A stretch of DNA of 64,000 nucleotides from contig NZ_FLKM01000008.1 in NCBI RefSeq assembly GCF_900086585.1, positions 1,933,652 through 1,997,651 on the forward strand, in the 5' to 3' direction. Shown here in pieces: positions 34,936-43,829 of the stretch (positions are counted from its first letter, which is position 1; each line of letters starts with the position of its first letter). The position numbers and the translations under genes were made by a program. The notes under the pieces were generated by a model. That model did not search any database and was not told where the DNA came from. It saw only the letters and a list, made by a program, of their open reading frames with translations. This stretch comes from Emergencia timonensis. Lineage in GTDB: Bacteria > Bacillota > Clostridia > Peptostreptococcales > Anaerovoracaceae.

Positions 34936-36126
34936 ATGTTTATCGAATTCTTTTATCTGCTGCGCGCCAAGGGGCTTTCCATCTCGCTGGACGAATGGCT
35001 CTGCCTCATCAAAGCGCTGGACAAAGGCCTGGCCATGAATTCTCTGATGGAATTTTATTATCTGTGTAGAAATATATTGGTCAAGACAGAGAGCGACTAT
35101 GACAAATTCGACATGGCTTTCGCTGAATACTTTCAGGGAATTCAGACTGTAGATGAGATTCCCGAGGAACTGTGGAACTGGCTCAGTGCCGATGAATTGG
35201 AACGGGAACTTGACGATATGCCCGCCTGGGCCAGGGAATATGACTTTGATGAGCTGATGGAGATGTTCCGCCAGCGTCTCGCCGAGCAGGACGAAAAGCA
35301 CGACGGAGGCAATTACTGGATCGGCACAGGAGGTACCTCAGCGATGGGCCACGGCGGCTACAATCCTGCCGGCATCAGGGTCGGCGGTCACGGTCGGCAC
35401 CAGTCGGCTGTCAAAGTGGCAGGCGAGCGCAACTTCAAAGATTTCCGCCAGGATACAGCTTTGGATATCCGCCAGTTTCAGATGGCATTCCGCAAGCTGC
35501 GTCAGTTTTCGACACGGGTGGAAACAGAAAAGACGGAGCTGGATATCGAGGCAACCATCGACGCCACCTGCAACAATGCGGGGCTGCTGAAGCTGGTCTA
35601 CGAAAAGCCGCGGAAGAATACGGTCAAGCTGCTGCTTCTCATCGATTCCGACGGTTCCATGGCGCCCTATAGTAGTCTCTGCAACCAACTCTTTCAGGCT
35701 GTGCATCAGTCGACCCATCTGAAGGATCTGAAGACCTACTACTTCCACAACTGCATCTACGACCATCTGTTCACAGATCCAGCGTGCAGGCGGGGAGACT
35801 GGACTCCGACGGATTGGGTATTTGGCAATCTGGACAGCGAGTACAAAGTGATCTTCGTGGGGGACGGAGCGATGTCGCCTTACGAGCTGCTGGCTGTAGG
35901 CGGCAATCAGGACTGGTATGCCTATAACGAAGAACCGGGGATCGCCTGGCTTCACAAATTCAGACAGAGATACAAGAAATGCATCTGGCTCAATCCGATC
36001 AAAGAAGGCCGCTGGGACTGGACCTATGGATCGAGGACGATCAATATGATAAGAGAAGTCTTTCCCATGTTCGAGCTGACCTTAGACGGTCTGGACAAGG
36101 GCATACAGAAGCTTCTGGTAAGATAA
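34936..36126 (+). CDS. VWA-domain protein, CoxE-like
   Basis: A 396-residue protein with a helical N-terminal half (FYLLRAKGLSISLDEWL) and a C-terminal von Willebrand A domain beginning VKLLLLIDSDGSMAPY. The metal-site motif reads DSDGS instead of the classical DxSxS, with WLNPI near the end as in CoxE-like proteins. A glycine-rich linker (GGNYWIGTGGTSAMGHGGYN) joins them. It partners the MoxR ATPase directly upstream. No secretion signal, so cytoplasmic. Confidence 0.82.
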   Translation: MFIEFFYLLRAKGLSISLDEWLCLIKALDKGLAMNSLMEFYYLCRNILVKTESDYDKFDMAFAEYFQGIQTVDEIPEELWNWLSADELERELDDMPAWAREYDFDELMEMFRQRLAEQDEKHDGGNYWIGTGGTSAMGHGGYNPAGIRVGGHGRHQSAVKVAGERNFKDFRQDTALDIRQFQMAFRKLRQFSTRVETEKTELDIEATIDATCNNAGLLKLVYEKPRKNTVKLLLLIDSDGSMAPYSSLCNQLFQAVHQSTHLKDLKTYYFHNCIYDHLFTDPACRRGDWTPTDWVFGNLDSEYKVIFVGDGAMSPYELLAVGGNQDWYAYNEEPGIAWLHKFRQRYKKCIWLNPIKEGRWDWTYGSRTINMIREVFPMFELTLDGLDKGIQKLLVR

Positions 36127-36180
36127 AACAGGATGGCTTTGCCAGCCTGTTTTCGACTTTATGCGGAATGGGAGATAAGA

Positions 36181-36870
36181 ATGAAAATATTATTAGTAGA
36201 AGATGAAACAATTCTTATGAAAGCCACAGCAAAGGGGCTGCGCAAATCTGGTTATGCCGTAGATTGTGCGGCAGATGGAGCAGAAGCACTCCGACAATAC
36301 GCACTCAATGAATATGATCTGATGATTCTGGATCTCAATCTGCCAAAAGTAGACGGCATGGAAGTGCTCAGACGAATCAGACAGCAGAACCAGGAACTGC
36401 GCATTTTGATCTTATCCGCACGAGACAGTGTGGAGGACAAAATTGGAGGATTGGATGGCGGCAGTAACGACTACTTGACAAAGCCTTTTGATTTTCTGGA
36501 ATTGGAGGCGCGGATCAGAAATCTTTTGCGCCGCCATTTTGAACAGAAGAGCGTCCAACTGCACTGCGGAGCACTGCGTGTAAACATGGCTGATAGAAGT
36601 GTTTTTTGCAAAGAGCAGAGCGCAGCTTTGACAAAAAAAGAATATGGCATTTTGGAATACCTTCTGACTCACAAAGGACGAATTTTAAGTGCAGAAGAAA
36701 TCATTGAACACGTGTGGGATAGCGAGGCAGACCTTTTCTCAAACGCCTTTAAATTTCAGATTCATTCTCTTAAGAAAAAACTGGAGCAAGCCGGCCTGCC
36801 GGAAGGATATATTACGAATCTGCGGGGACAGGGATACAAATTAGCTGAGCCGGAGGAATTAAAAAAATGA
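36181..36870 (+). CDS. OmpR-family response regulator
   Basis: A 229-residue response regulator. Receiver domain: acidic pair in VEDE, phospho-acceptor Asp51 in LMILDLNLPKVDG, and KPFD. Winged-helix C-terminal domain: LTKKEYGILEYLL and the terminal YITNLRGQGYKL. The ATG at 36181 is chosen to begin with MKILLVEDE, with GGGAGATAAG just before; a longer frame has no family match. Overlaps the sensor kinase by 4 bases. Confidence 0.93.
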   Translation: MKILLVEDETILMKATAKGLRKSGYAVDCAADGAEALRQYALNEYDLMILDLNLPKVDGMEVLRRIRQQNQELRILILSARDSVEDKIGGLDGGSNDYLTKPFDFLELEARIRNLLRRHFEQKSVQLHCGALRVNMADRSVFCKEQSAALTKKEYGILEYLLTHKGRILSAEEIIEHVWDSEADLFSNAFKFQIHSLKKKLEQAGLPEGYITNLRGQGYKLAEPEELKK

Positions 36871-37994
36871 AGAGAAAAAAATCACTGCAGTGGCAGATTA
36901 CCACTCTTGTAGGTGTCATTTTGATAGTTACCTGCGTTATTCTGACTGTAAATTCCATCTATTCTGCCAGAAATTATTACGGCAATTGGGCGGAAATCTA
37001 TGAGGACAGTGCGGACTTTTCTATGCTGACAGAAAATGACGATGTGGAAGCGGATTCTTTACAGGAAGACGAGATCACTTTTGTGGACGTCATGAGGGAC
37101 TTTTCAGAGCAGGGTATTTTGGCCATGGCCTTCGCCATCATCATCTCCCTGGCACTGGTCTATTGGCTTACAGGAAAGAAGATGAACCCCCTTCGTCGTT
37201 TGACCGCTGATATTCACGCCATTGACGAAGAAACAATGAATCGAAGTCTGAAAGTATACGGCGGATCGGCGGAAGTTGAACTGCTGACAGACTCTTTTAA
37301 TGGAATGATGGAGCGACTTGATTGCGCTTTTCAAGTACAGAAACGCTTTTCTGCTAATGCGGCTCACGAACTGAAAACGCCCCTGGCAGCCATGAAGACG
37401 ACCCTGCAGGTGTTGGAAATGGAGGCAGAGCCGTCAAAAGAAGATTATGAGGAATTTGTGCAGGACGTAAAATGCAGCTTAGATCGTCTCATCGGCACAG
37501 TGGATCATCTGCTGATGCTGTCTGGAAAAGAGATCAAAAATGTCAAAGAGCCTGTTCGTCTGAGAGAACTGCTCGTACAGGCCGTCAATCAATTAAAAGC
37601 CAAGGCGGAAGAAATGAATGTCGCAGTAGATATTTCAGGGTCAGACGGTATCATAACAGGAAATAAAGAGCTGTTTTACAGGGGATTTTATAACCTGATT
37701 GACAACGCTATTAAATATAACAGGAGAAACGGACATGTCCGTATTACGATTGGAACCGAAGGAAAACAAAACTTTGTATCAATCGCAGACAGCGGCGTCG
37801 GCATGAACGAACAGACCTTGCAAAATGTCTTTGAACCGTTCTTTCGGGCAGATGAGTCCAGATCGCAGAAAATTCCTGGCTCCGGTCTGGGGATGTCAAT
37901 CGTCAGGCAAATTTTCGACACTTATGAGGCGGAAATCCAAGTGGAGAGTCGTGAAGGGGAGGGCACAACGATAAAGATCTTTTTCTGCAGGTGA
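36867..37994 (+). CDS. Membrane sensor histidine kinase
   Basis: A 375-residue kinase with two membrane helices (residues about 10-30 and 90-110) around a small acidic external domain, a HAMP-like linker, the phospho-acceptor His167 in NAAHELKTPLA, N box NLIDNAIKYN, G1 IADSGVGM and G2 GSGLGMSIVRQI. Signal unknown. It is coupled to the response regulator upstream and lies 71 bases before an exported metallopeptidase that may be its target. Confidence 0.92.
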   Translation: MKRKKSLQWQITTLVGVILIVTCVILTVNSIYSARNYYGNWAEIYEDSADFSMLTENDDVEADSLQEDEITFVDVMRDFSEQGILAMAFAIIISLALVYWLTGKKMNPLRRLTADIHAIDEETMNRSLKVYGGSAEVELLTDSFNGMMERLDCAFQVQKRFSANAAHELKTPLAAMKTTLQVLEMEAEPSKEDYEEFVQDVKCSLDRLIGTVDHLLMLSGKEIKNVKEPVRLRELLVQAVNQLKAKAEEMNVAVDISGSDGIITGNKELFYRGFYNLIDNAIKYNRRNGHVRITIGTEGKQNFVSIADSGVGMNEQTLQNVFEPFFRADESRSQKIPGSGLGMSIVRQIFDTYEAEIQVESREGEGTTIKIFFCR

Positions 37995-38065
37995 AAATCT
38001 AACTTTATTCTAACTTTTCTTTTGTTAAGATTGTTATATCAAAACAAAAGGAGTTGAACACAGAA

Positions 38066-40429
38066 ATGAAACGTAAATCCGCGATCAAAGCTTTGACGTT
38101 ATTGCTGAGTGCGATTTTGATTTTGTCCAGTACAGTCAATGTCATGGGCGCAGCCGCATCAAAGACGGCAAATAACAGCATCAAGGCCGGCAAGGCTGCG
38201 ACATATTTGTTAAAAGCGGCAGATGATTATAATAAGAAAATCAGTCGTAAAGATCTGCTAAAGGGGATGAAGGCAGAAAATAAACTGACCCGTATGCAGG
38301 GCATCATCATGGTCAGCAGAGCCTTTGGCACTTTGCCGAAGCCGAAAGGGAATAACCTTCGGCTCAGTGATAAGAATGTAAAGTTTACAGACGTGCCAAA
38401 GTCGGGAAAGGCAGCGGTGCGTAATCTTATCAGAGGAGGCATTTTGGTCAATACAAAGAGCGGAAAATTAAGACCGAAAACACTCATGTCCGAACAAGAA
38501 CTGAAGACTCTGGTGAGGCGTATCTATACCCTCTATGGAACGAATTTGAAGGATGATTTTTACGCCAGTGTCAATAAAAACGCTCTCGATCATAAGAAGA
38601 TACCGCCGGGAGAAACAGAAGGCGGCGGTACGGCGGATCTGAACCAGAAGGTCAATCAACAGGTACAAGAGTTGATTATGGAAATTGTCAACGGCAGCGG
38701 CTATCAGAAGGGCAGCATGGAACAAAGAATCAAAGACTTCTATAATAGCGCTGTGAATGTAGAACGGCGGAATGCGCTAGGCGCAAAACCTTTAAAAAAA
38801 TATTTAGAGGCCATTGATCGGGCAGAGAATTTGCAGGAACTGACGCAATCACAGATTTTGTCAGTGAAGGAAATCAACAGCGGCGGGCTCTTCAGCGTCA
38901 TGTATATGACAGACTATCGAGATACACAGAACATGATTATGATGGTGGGAAGCCTTTTTGAACCGTCGATGTCAAAAGAGGCCTACGAAGATTTGCAGAA
39001 CAAAGAACGAAAGGCATATGTGAAATTAAATACGACATTGTTGAAGCTTTCTGGCGAGACGGCAAAAACAGCGAAAAAGCAGATAGACGAACTGCTTGCC
39101 TTAGAGAAACAGGCTCTCAAGTACATACCAAAAGACAGCGATTATGCAGATACGAGTAAGATGAATGAAATCGTATCCATTGCAGAATTGCAGAAACTGA
39201 TGCCGGAGATTGATGTCAAGGGACTGATTGAGGCTGGCGGAAACAAAATACCAGCGGAAATCAACATGCAGAGCCCGAGGTTATTCAAAGGTATTGCAAA
39301 ATTGCTGCAGAAAAAGGAAAACTTAAACGCATTAAAAACTGTGCTGAAACTGAACATTCTCACAGAGAATTATCTCAATCTCAGTGATGCGTTCAGAGCT
39401 GCCTTTAATGAGTATAATCAACAGATCATGGGTGAAGAACCCGATGACAGCTCGGCGGAGGAAGTGGCTGGCGCTCTGGTAACCGATGCGCTGGGCGATG
39501 ATATCGACCGACTCTACGTCGAAAAGTTCTTTTCAAAAGAAGCGAAAGAAGACCTGGAGAAGCTGGTAAAACAGTTCATTGAAGTCTATAAAGAACGAAT
39601 TGAAAAGTTGGACTGGATGAGCGAGACTACAAAGAAAAAGGCTATCGAAAAGCTGGATGGAATGAAATTTATCATCGGATATCCCGACCAGTGGAGCAAC
39701 CGTTTAGAGCAACTGACTATTACAGATGACTATTTTGAAAATCAGGTAGCAGTTTCAAAATTAGCCAGCAGGAGATTCCGGGAAATGGCAGAAGGCAAAA
39801 TAGACACCGCTGGCGAAATTGGTATGCCGTTGACCATGGTCAACGCCTATTACGATCAATATACGAACACCATGGCCTTTCCGGCAGCAATCCTGCAGGC
39901 GCCAAACTATGATGTCAATGCATCATTAGAAGAGAATTTAGGCGGCATCGGTACGGTCTTTGCTCATGAGATCAGCCACGCTTTTGATAATACCGGAGCA
40001 AAATATGACAAGGACGGACTGGAAGTCAACTGGTGGACCAAAGAGGATTACGCAGCTTTCCAGAAACTGTGCGATCAGACAGTGGAATTCTATAATGGGT
40101 ACGAATCTGCACCAGGTATCAAAATAAGCGGCAAGAGAACTCTGGGCGAAAATATAGCCGATATCGGGGCAGTAGCATGTGCCTTGGAAGTGCTGAAAAA
40201 GACGGACAATCCAGATTATGACAAGTTTTTCGTAAGTTACGCCCAGTCCTGGCTGAAAGTGACTACGAGGGCTTACCTCAAAGGCTTGCAGCAGGCTGAT
40301 GAACACAGCCCTGGCAATCTGAGAGTAAACAGGGTGCTGAGTAACTTTGACGAGTTTTATCAGACTTATAAAATCAAAGCCGGGGACGGCATGTATGTAC
40401 CTAAAGCACAGCGAATCAAAATATGGTAA
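38066..40429 (+). CDS. Exported M13-family metallopeptidase with SLH-like N-terminal region
   Basis: A 787-residue protein. Residues 1-32 are a signal peptide (MKRKSAIKALTLLLSAILIL); residues about 45-160 look like S-layer-homology repeats (FGTLPKPKG, FTDVPKSGKAAVRNLIRGGI); from about 170 an M13 neprilysin-type peptidase starts with DDFYASVNKNAL. The zinc site is HEISH (His634, His638) with Glu695 in GENIADIG. Probably anchored to the cell wall and cleaving oligopeptides. Start ATG 38066 follows AAAAGGAG at a rather long spacing of 12. A two-component system stands upstream. Confidence 0.88.
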   Translation: MKRKSAIKALTLLLSAILILSSTVNVMGAAASKTANNSIKAGKAATYLLKAADDYNKKISRKDLLKGMKAENKLTRMQGIIMVSRAFGTLPKPKGNNLRLSDKNVKFTDVPKSGKAAVRNLIRGGILVNTKSGKLRPKTLMSEQELKTLVRRIYTLYGTNLKDDFYASVNKNALDHKKIPPGETEGGGTADLNQKVNQQVQELIMEIVNGSGYQKGSMEQRIKDFYNSAVNVERRNALGAKPLKKYLEAIDRAENLQELTQSQILSVKEINSGGLFSVMYMTDYRDTQNMIMMVGSLFEPSMSKEAYEDLQNKERKAYVKLNTTLLKLSGETAKTAKKQIDELLALEKQALKYIPKDSDYADTSKMNEIVSIAELQKLMPEIDVKGLIEAGGNKIPAEINMQSPRLFKGIAKLLQKKENLNALKTVLKLNILTENYLNLSDAFRAAFNEYNQQIMGEEPDDSSAEEVAGALVTDALGDDIDRLYVEKFFSKEAKEDLEKLVKQFIEVYKERIEKLDWMSETTKKKAIEKLDGMKFIIGYPDQWSNRLEQLTITDDYFENQVAVSKLASRRFREMAEGKIDTAGEIGMPLTMVNAYYDQYTNTMAFPAAILQAPNYDVNASLEENLGGIGTVFAHEISHAFDNTGAKYDKDGLEVNWWTKEDYAAFQKLCDQTVEFYNGYESAPGIKISGKRTLGENIADIGAVACALEVLKKTDNPDYDKFFVSYAQSWLKVTTRAYLKGLQQADEHSPGNLRVNRVLSNFDEFYQTYKIKAGDGMYVPKAQRIKIW

Positions 40430-40493
40430 ACTAAAAACAGCTGCCTGACTGACGGAGAAATCCGCAGCCGGGCAGCTGTTGTTTTCTGTATGT

Positions 40494-41144
40494 TTAGCTG
40501 AAATAGCGGAATACGCCTTTGACTTTTCCGAGGACCTTGACATCCTTGACGATGATAGGGCTCATGGTGTCGTTCTCCGGCTGCAGTCTGATGTGGCCGC
40601 CCTCGTTATAGAAGGTCTTGACTGTGGCCTCGCTCTCAAAGCCATCGATCATGGCCACGACGATTTCTCCATTGCGGGCGGTGTTCTGCTGTTCAACCAG
40701 AATCAGGTCGCCATCCATAATACCGACATTGATCATGCTTTCCCCGCGAACGCGGAGCATGAAATTGTTCCCGGCCGCATAACGGGCAGGTACAGGAAAC
40801 GTCTCTTCTATATTCTGTTCGGCAAGAATCGGCGTTCCGGCAGCGACGCGGCCGATAATAGGAATGTCGATGATGTCTTCTCTCTCGGCAAGGTCTGCAG
40901 GAGCAGTCTCAGCGGGCATAGATGCTTCTTCCAAATCGACAACCATCAAAGCTCTCGGTTTGGACGGATCTTTCTTAAGAAAACCTTGTTTGACCAGGCT
41001 CTCGATGTCCTTGTGCGCAGTGGATGTCGATTTGATGCCGATGGCTGTGCAGATTTCTCTGACGGTAGGAGGATAACCCTTGGTCTTGATCTCGTTCTTC
41101 ATAAATGTCAATATCTTCTGTTCTCGTTCTTTTAAATTGGCCAT
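40494..41144 (-). CDS. lexA: LexA SOS repressor
   Basis: LexA, 216 residues. N-terminal winged helix with GYPPTVREICTAIGIKSTSTAHKDIESL; self-cleavage site Ala102-Gly103 in GRVAAGTPI; catalytic Ser136 in RGESMINVG and Lys176 in EATVKTF. It represses DNA-damage genes until RecA triggers self-cleavage. GGAGGAGTGACAGG stands before the ATG. Convergent with the M13 gene and divergent from the antiporter cluster; its operator is at 41223. Confidence 0.96.
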   Translation of the reverse strand: MANLKEREQKILTFMKNEIKTKGYPPTVREICTAIGIKSTSTAHKDIESLVKQGFLKKDPSKPRALMVVDLEEASMPAETAPADLAEREDIIDIPIIGRVAAGTPILAEQNIEETFPVPARYAAGNNFMLRVRGESMINVGIMDGDLILVEQQNTARNGEIVVAMIDGFESEATVKTFYNEGGHIRLQPENDTMSPIIVKDVKVLGKVKGVFRYFS

Positions 41145-41222
41145 ATCCTGTCACTCCTCCTAATTTACCTCAATTTTGTAATCTATGTCTGTTCGTAGTA
41201 TATCATAAGGCGAACAAAAAGT

Positions 41223-41234
41223 AAACGTTTGTTC
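41223..41234. promoter_or_regulatory. LexA operator (Gram-positive SOS box)
   Basis: On the minus strand GAACAAACGTTT fits the Gram-positive LexA box GAACNNNNGTTY. It lies 79 bases upstream of lexA, consistent with autorepression. A looser pair of half sites (GTTCG and CGAAC at 41189-41217) lies nearer to the gene. Confidence 0.8.
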
Positions 41235-41360
41235 ACAAAATGCCGCTGCTTAAATGATGAATTCTAAAAATTGGCATAACTGGTTGATAAAAAATTGACA
41301 GAGCTTTCGTTGATAATGTATAATTATAGATAGAAATTATAATTGGGGGAGTTTTCGGAT

Positions 41361-41867
41361 ATGTTCAAGAATTGGATGAAGACGACAATTTTACTATATG
41401 TGCTCTGGTTCATTTTGTCAGGGAGAACGGAATCAAAGTTCCTCATGCTGGGATTGATTTCGTCTATGGTCATCGCATCGCTCTGTCAGCCCATGCTGTA
41501 CATCGACAATAGACTGGAAAAGCGAAAACATTTTATTTTAGATCTGCATTATGTCAAGTTTATCGGTTACTGGGTCTGGCTTCTGGGTGAAATCGTAAAA
41601 TCCAGCCTCTCTGTCTGCCGCCTGATTATCAAGAAAAAAATTGAAATCGATCCCCAGGTCATTCAATTTCAATGTCATTTCAAGAATCCCATTGCAACGA
41701 CGCTCTTTGTCAATTCTATCATACTGACGCCCAGCACTGTAACCGTCAATGTAGATCACAATAACGTATTTACGGTTCATGCACTTACTGTAGAAGCGGC
41801 TGAAGATCTTCTTGCCGGAGAGATGCAGCGGAGGATTGCAAGGGTATTCGATGAGTTTAATTCATAA
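41361..41867 (+). CDS. mrpE: Mrp antiporter subunit E
   Basis: A 168-residue MrpE/MnhE protein: three short membrane helices then a soluble domain with the family pattern NPIATTLFVNSIILTPSTVTV and a final AVFDEFNS-like end. Subunit of a multisubunit Na+(K+)/H+ antiporter in the cytoplasmic membrane. GGGGGAG stands nine bases before the ATG at 41361; an earlier TTG is too close to the ribosome site. First gene of a ten-gene cluster. Confidence 0.88.
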   Translation: MFKNWMKTTILLYVLWFILSGRTESKFLMLGLISSMVIASLCQPMLYIDNRLEKRKHFILDLHYVKFIGYWVWLLGEIVKSSLSVCRLIIKKKIEIDPQVIQFQCHFKNPIATTLFVNSIILTPSTVTVNVDHNNVFTVHALTVEAAEDLLAGEMQRRIARVFDEFNS

Positions 41868-41886
41868 GGAGATATGGAGTTAGTTT

Positions 41887-42159
41887 ATGGATTTGATATT
41901 TAAAATTTTGATGTACGGCACGATTTTTATCATAGGAGTCATGCTTCTGCGCGTGTTTCGCGGTCCGTCGGTATTTGACCGTCTCAACGGCATGTTCGTT
42001 ATCGGTCTGGATGTGATCGTGGTCTTGCTGCTGGTGGGATATACCGACGGCAGGGAGGCGATGTATATCGACATCGCGGTCTCTTATGGCGTTCTGGGTT
42101 TTATCACTTCCGTTATTGTTGCTAAGTTCATGGGAGGGAAAGAAAAACATGATGATTAG
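41887..42159 (+). CDS. mrpF: Mrp antiporter subunit F
   Basis: A 90-residue MrpF protein with three membrane helices and the conserved RVFRGPSVFDRLNGM segment after helix 1, then IDIAVSYGVLGFI. Overlaps mrpG by 11 bases; ends in TAG. Confidence 0.88.
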   Translation: MDLIFKILMYGTIFIIGVMLLRVFRGPSVFDRLNGMFVIGLDVIVVLLLVGYTDGREAMYIDIAVSYGVLGFITSVIVAKFMGGKEKHDD

Positions 42160-42475
42160 AGAGGTTATCACTGCAATTCTGTTGATTCTCGGCTTTATTT
42201 TTTTAGTTTTTTCTGCCCTCGGCGTCATGCGTCTGCCTGACTTCTATACGAGACTGCACTCTTCGGGAATCGGAGAGACTCTGGGAATCGTGCTCATCGG
42301 CCTTGGGCTGATCATTTATGAGGGCTTCAATATATTGTCAGCGAAAATCCTGTTAATCATGGTATCCATTTTCTTAGTGAATCCGGTGGGAACCCATCTC
42401 ATTGGAAAAGCCGCCATGGAATCGGGACACAGACCTTGGGAGGAGGAACATAAAGATGCAAGCATTTCTGATTGA
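42149..42475 (+). CDS. mrpG: Mrp antiporter subunit G
   Basis: A 108-residue MrpG protein: helix, then the family's GVMRLPDFYTRLHSSGIGETLG, two more helices, NPVGTHLIGKAA. GGGAGGG lies before the ATG at 42149 inside mrpF. Overlaps the next gene by 20 bases. Confidence 0.9.
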   Translation: MMIREVITAILLILGFIFLVFSALGVMRLPDFYTRLHSSGIGETLGIVLIGLGLIIYEGFNILSAKILLIMVSIFLVNPVGTHLIGKAAMESGHRPWEEEHKDASISD

Positions 42476-42698
42476 GGCAATTCTGCTTTTATTTCTGATC
42501 GCGATTACGATCGTCATCATTTTAAACAAAGACCTATTGGCGTCTGTCATTATTTATTGTGTATTCAGTTTCTGCACCATGCTTCTGTATATTATGATGG
42601 GAGCGCCGGATGTAGCCTTTACAGAAGCGGTCATTGGAGTAATTTCAACGATCTATTTCGTTATTGCAATCAGGACGACGGACAGGTGGTGTAAATGA
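42456..42698 (+). CDS. MrpA C-terminal-like subunit (DUF4040)
   Basis: An 80-residue protein of three helices containing GAPDVAFTEAVIGV, the motif of the DUF4040/MbhD-type subunit that in classical Mrp forms part of the MrpA C-terminus. Here it is a separate gene, as in Mbh-like and group-2-type clusters. GGAGGAACATAAAG precedes the ATG at 42456. Overlaps the next gene by 4 bases. Confidence 0.83.
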   Translation: MQAFLIEAILLLFLIAITIVIILNKDLLASVIIYCVFSFCTMLLYIMMGAPDVAFTEAVIGVISTIYFVIAIRTTDRWCK

Positions 42699-43465
42699 TG
42701 AAGGGCAACAAGAAAAAAGTTGCAGGCATGATGATGCTGGTTTTTATTGTCATCATATGCTGGGGACTGATTGACCTTCTGCCAACCATCGGTGATCCAG
42801 ATTCAGCGCCAAACACGCACATTTCCAAAGTCTTTATCGAAGAAGGCCCGGAGCAGACCGACGCGGCAAACTTGGTGACAGGCGTACTGGCAGATTACAG
42901 AGGGTTCGATACCTTCCTGGAGACGACAGTGATGTATCTTGCAGGTTTTGCTGTTGCTATGGTCCTTTCCAACTGGCTTCGAAAGCATTGGAATGCAGAT
43001 ATTTTTCGCGCTACAGAGTCCTTTGGCGGCATCGATGTCAAGGTGACCATGCCCTTCATCATTCTCTTTCTGCTTCTCTATGCTGCCTACGTGCTTTTCC
43101 ACGGCGAAGTCAGCCTGGGGGGCGGATTTCAGGCGGGCGCGCTGATTGCCCTGGCATTTATTCTCTACACGCTGATTGGGAATCTGGAATTGAACACCGT
43201 GATGCTGACGCAGCACTTTGCCGTCTGTGTGGGCGGAATCGGTGTTATGATCTATGGCGTGACCGGGCTTTTGCCGCTGTTCTACGGTGGAAAATTCCTG
43301 GAGTATTCAAAATTACCGTTTTATGTAGAGGAGACTGCAAAACTGCACTCTATCGGAATTATCTTTATTGAGACGGGCGTCACCATCTGTGTCATGGCGA
43401 CGATTATTACAATCTTGGAAGCCGTATTAGAAAGGAACAGCTTATATGATGACAGAAATAAATAG
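42695..43465 (+). CDS. mrpB: Mrp antiporter subunit B, fused form
   Basis: A 256-residue protein. The N-terminal 95 residues (one helix, an extracellular loop, then the ETTVMYLAGFAVA segment) resemble the MbhE/MrpA-terminal part; the rest is MrpB with HGEVSLGGGFQAGALIALAF. So MrpA-end and MrpB modules are joined in one chain. Overlaps both neighbours; ends in TAG. Confidence 0.85.
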   Translation: MMKGNKKKVAGMMMLVFIVIICWGLIDLLPTIGDPDSAPNTHISKVFIEEGPEQTDAANLVTGVLADYRGFDTFLETTVMYLAGFAVAMVLSNWLRKHWNADIFRATESFGGIDVKVTMPFIILFLLLYAAYVLFHGEVSLGGGFQAGALIALAFILYTLIGNLELNTVMLTQHFAVCVGGIGVMIYGVTGLLPLFYGGKFLEYSKLPFYVEETAKLHSIGIIFIETGVTICVMATIITILEAVLERNSLYDDRNK

Positions 43466-43829
43466 TTTTCTAGCAGAGAAAGGTATCTACATGCTGACCG
43501 TTATCCTGTTCTTTCTGGGCATGTTCGGCATGGCGACTTGTGGAAATTATATGAAGAAACTGATGTGCATGAACATCATGCAGATTGCAGTGATATTCTT
43601 CTTTCTCTGTCTCGGACAGAAGAGCGGCGGAACGATTCCAGTTACCATTTCTGGACTTTTAAGCTCCGACGACTATATCAATCCGCTGCCTCATGCGCTG
43701 ATGCTGACAGCCATCGTAGTCAGCCTGGGAACCACAGGTCTCGGTCTGGCCCTATTGATGCGTGTGAAAGACAAATATGGCAGTATTGAGGAAGAGGTGG
43801 TTATCAAAAAGGGGGACGAGGAAAAATGA
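43446..43829 (+). CDS. mrpC: Mrp antiporter subunit C (NuoK-like)
   Basis: A 127-residue NuoK/MrpC homologue with three membrane helices and the conserved DYINPLPHALMLTAIVVSLG in helix 3. Overlaps mrpB by 20 and the next gene by 4 bases. Confidence 0.9.
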   Translation: MMTEINSFLAEKGIYMLTVILFFLGMFGMATCGNYMKKLMCMNIMQIAVIFFFLCLGQKSGGTIPVTISGLLSSDDYINPLPHALMLTAIVVSLGTTGLGLALLMRVKDKYGSIEEEVVIKKGDEEK

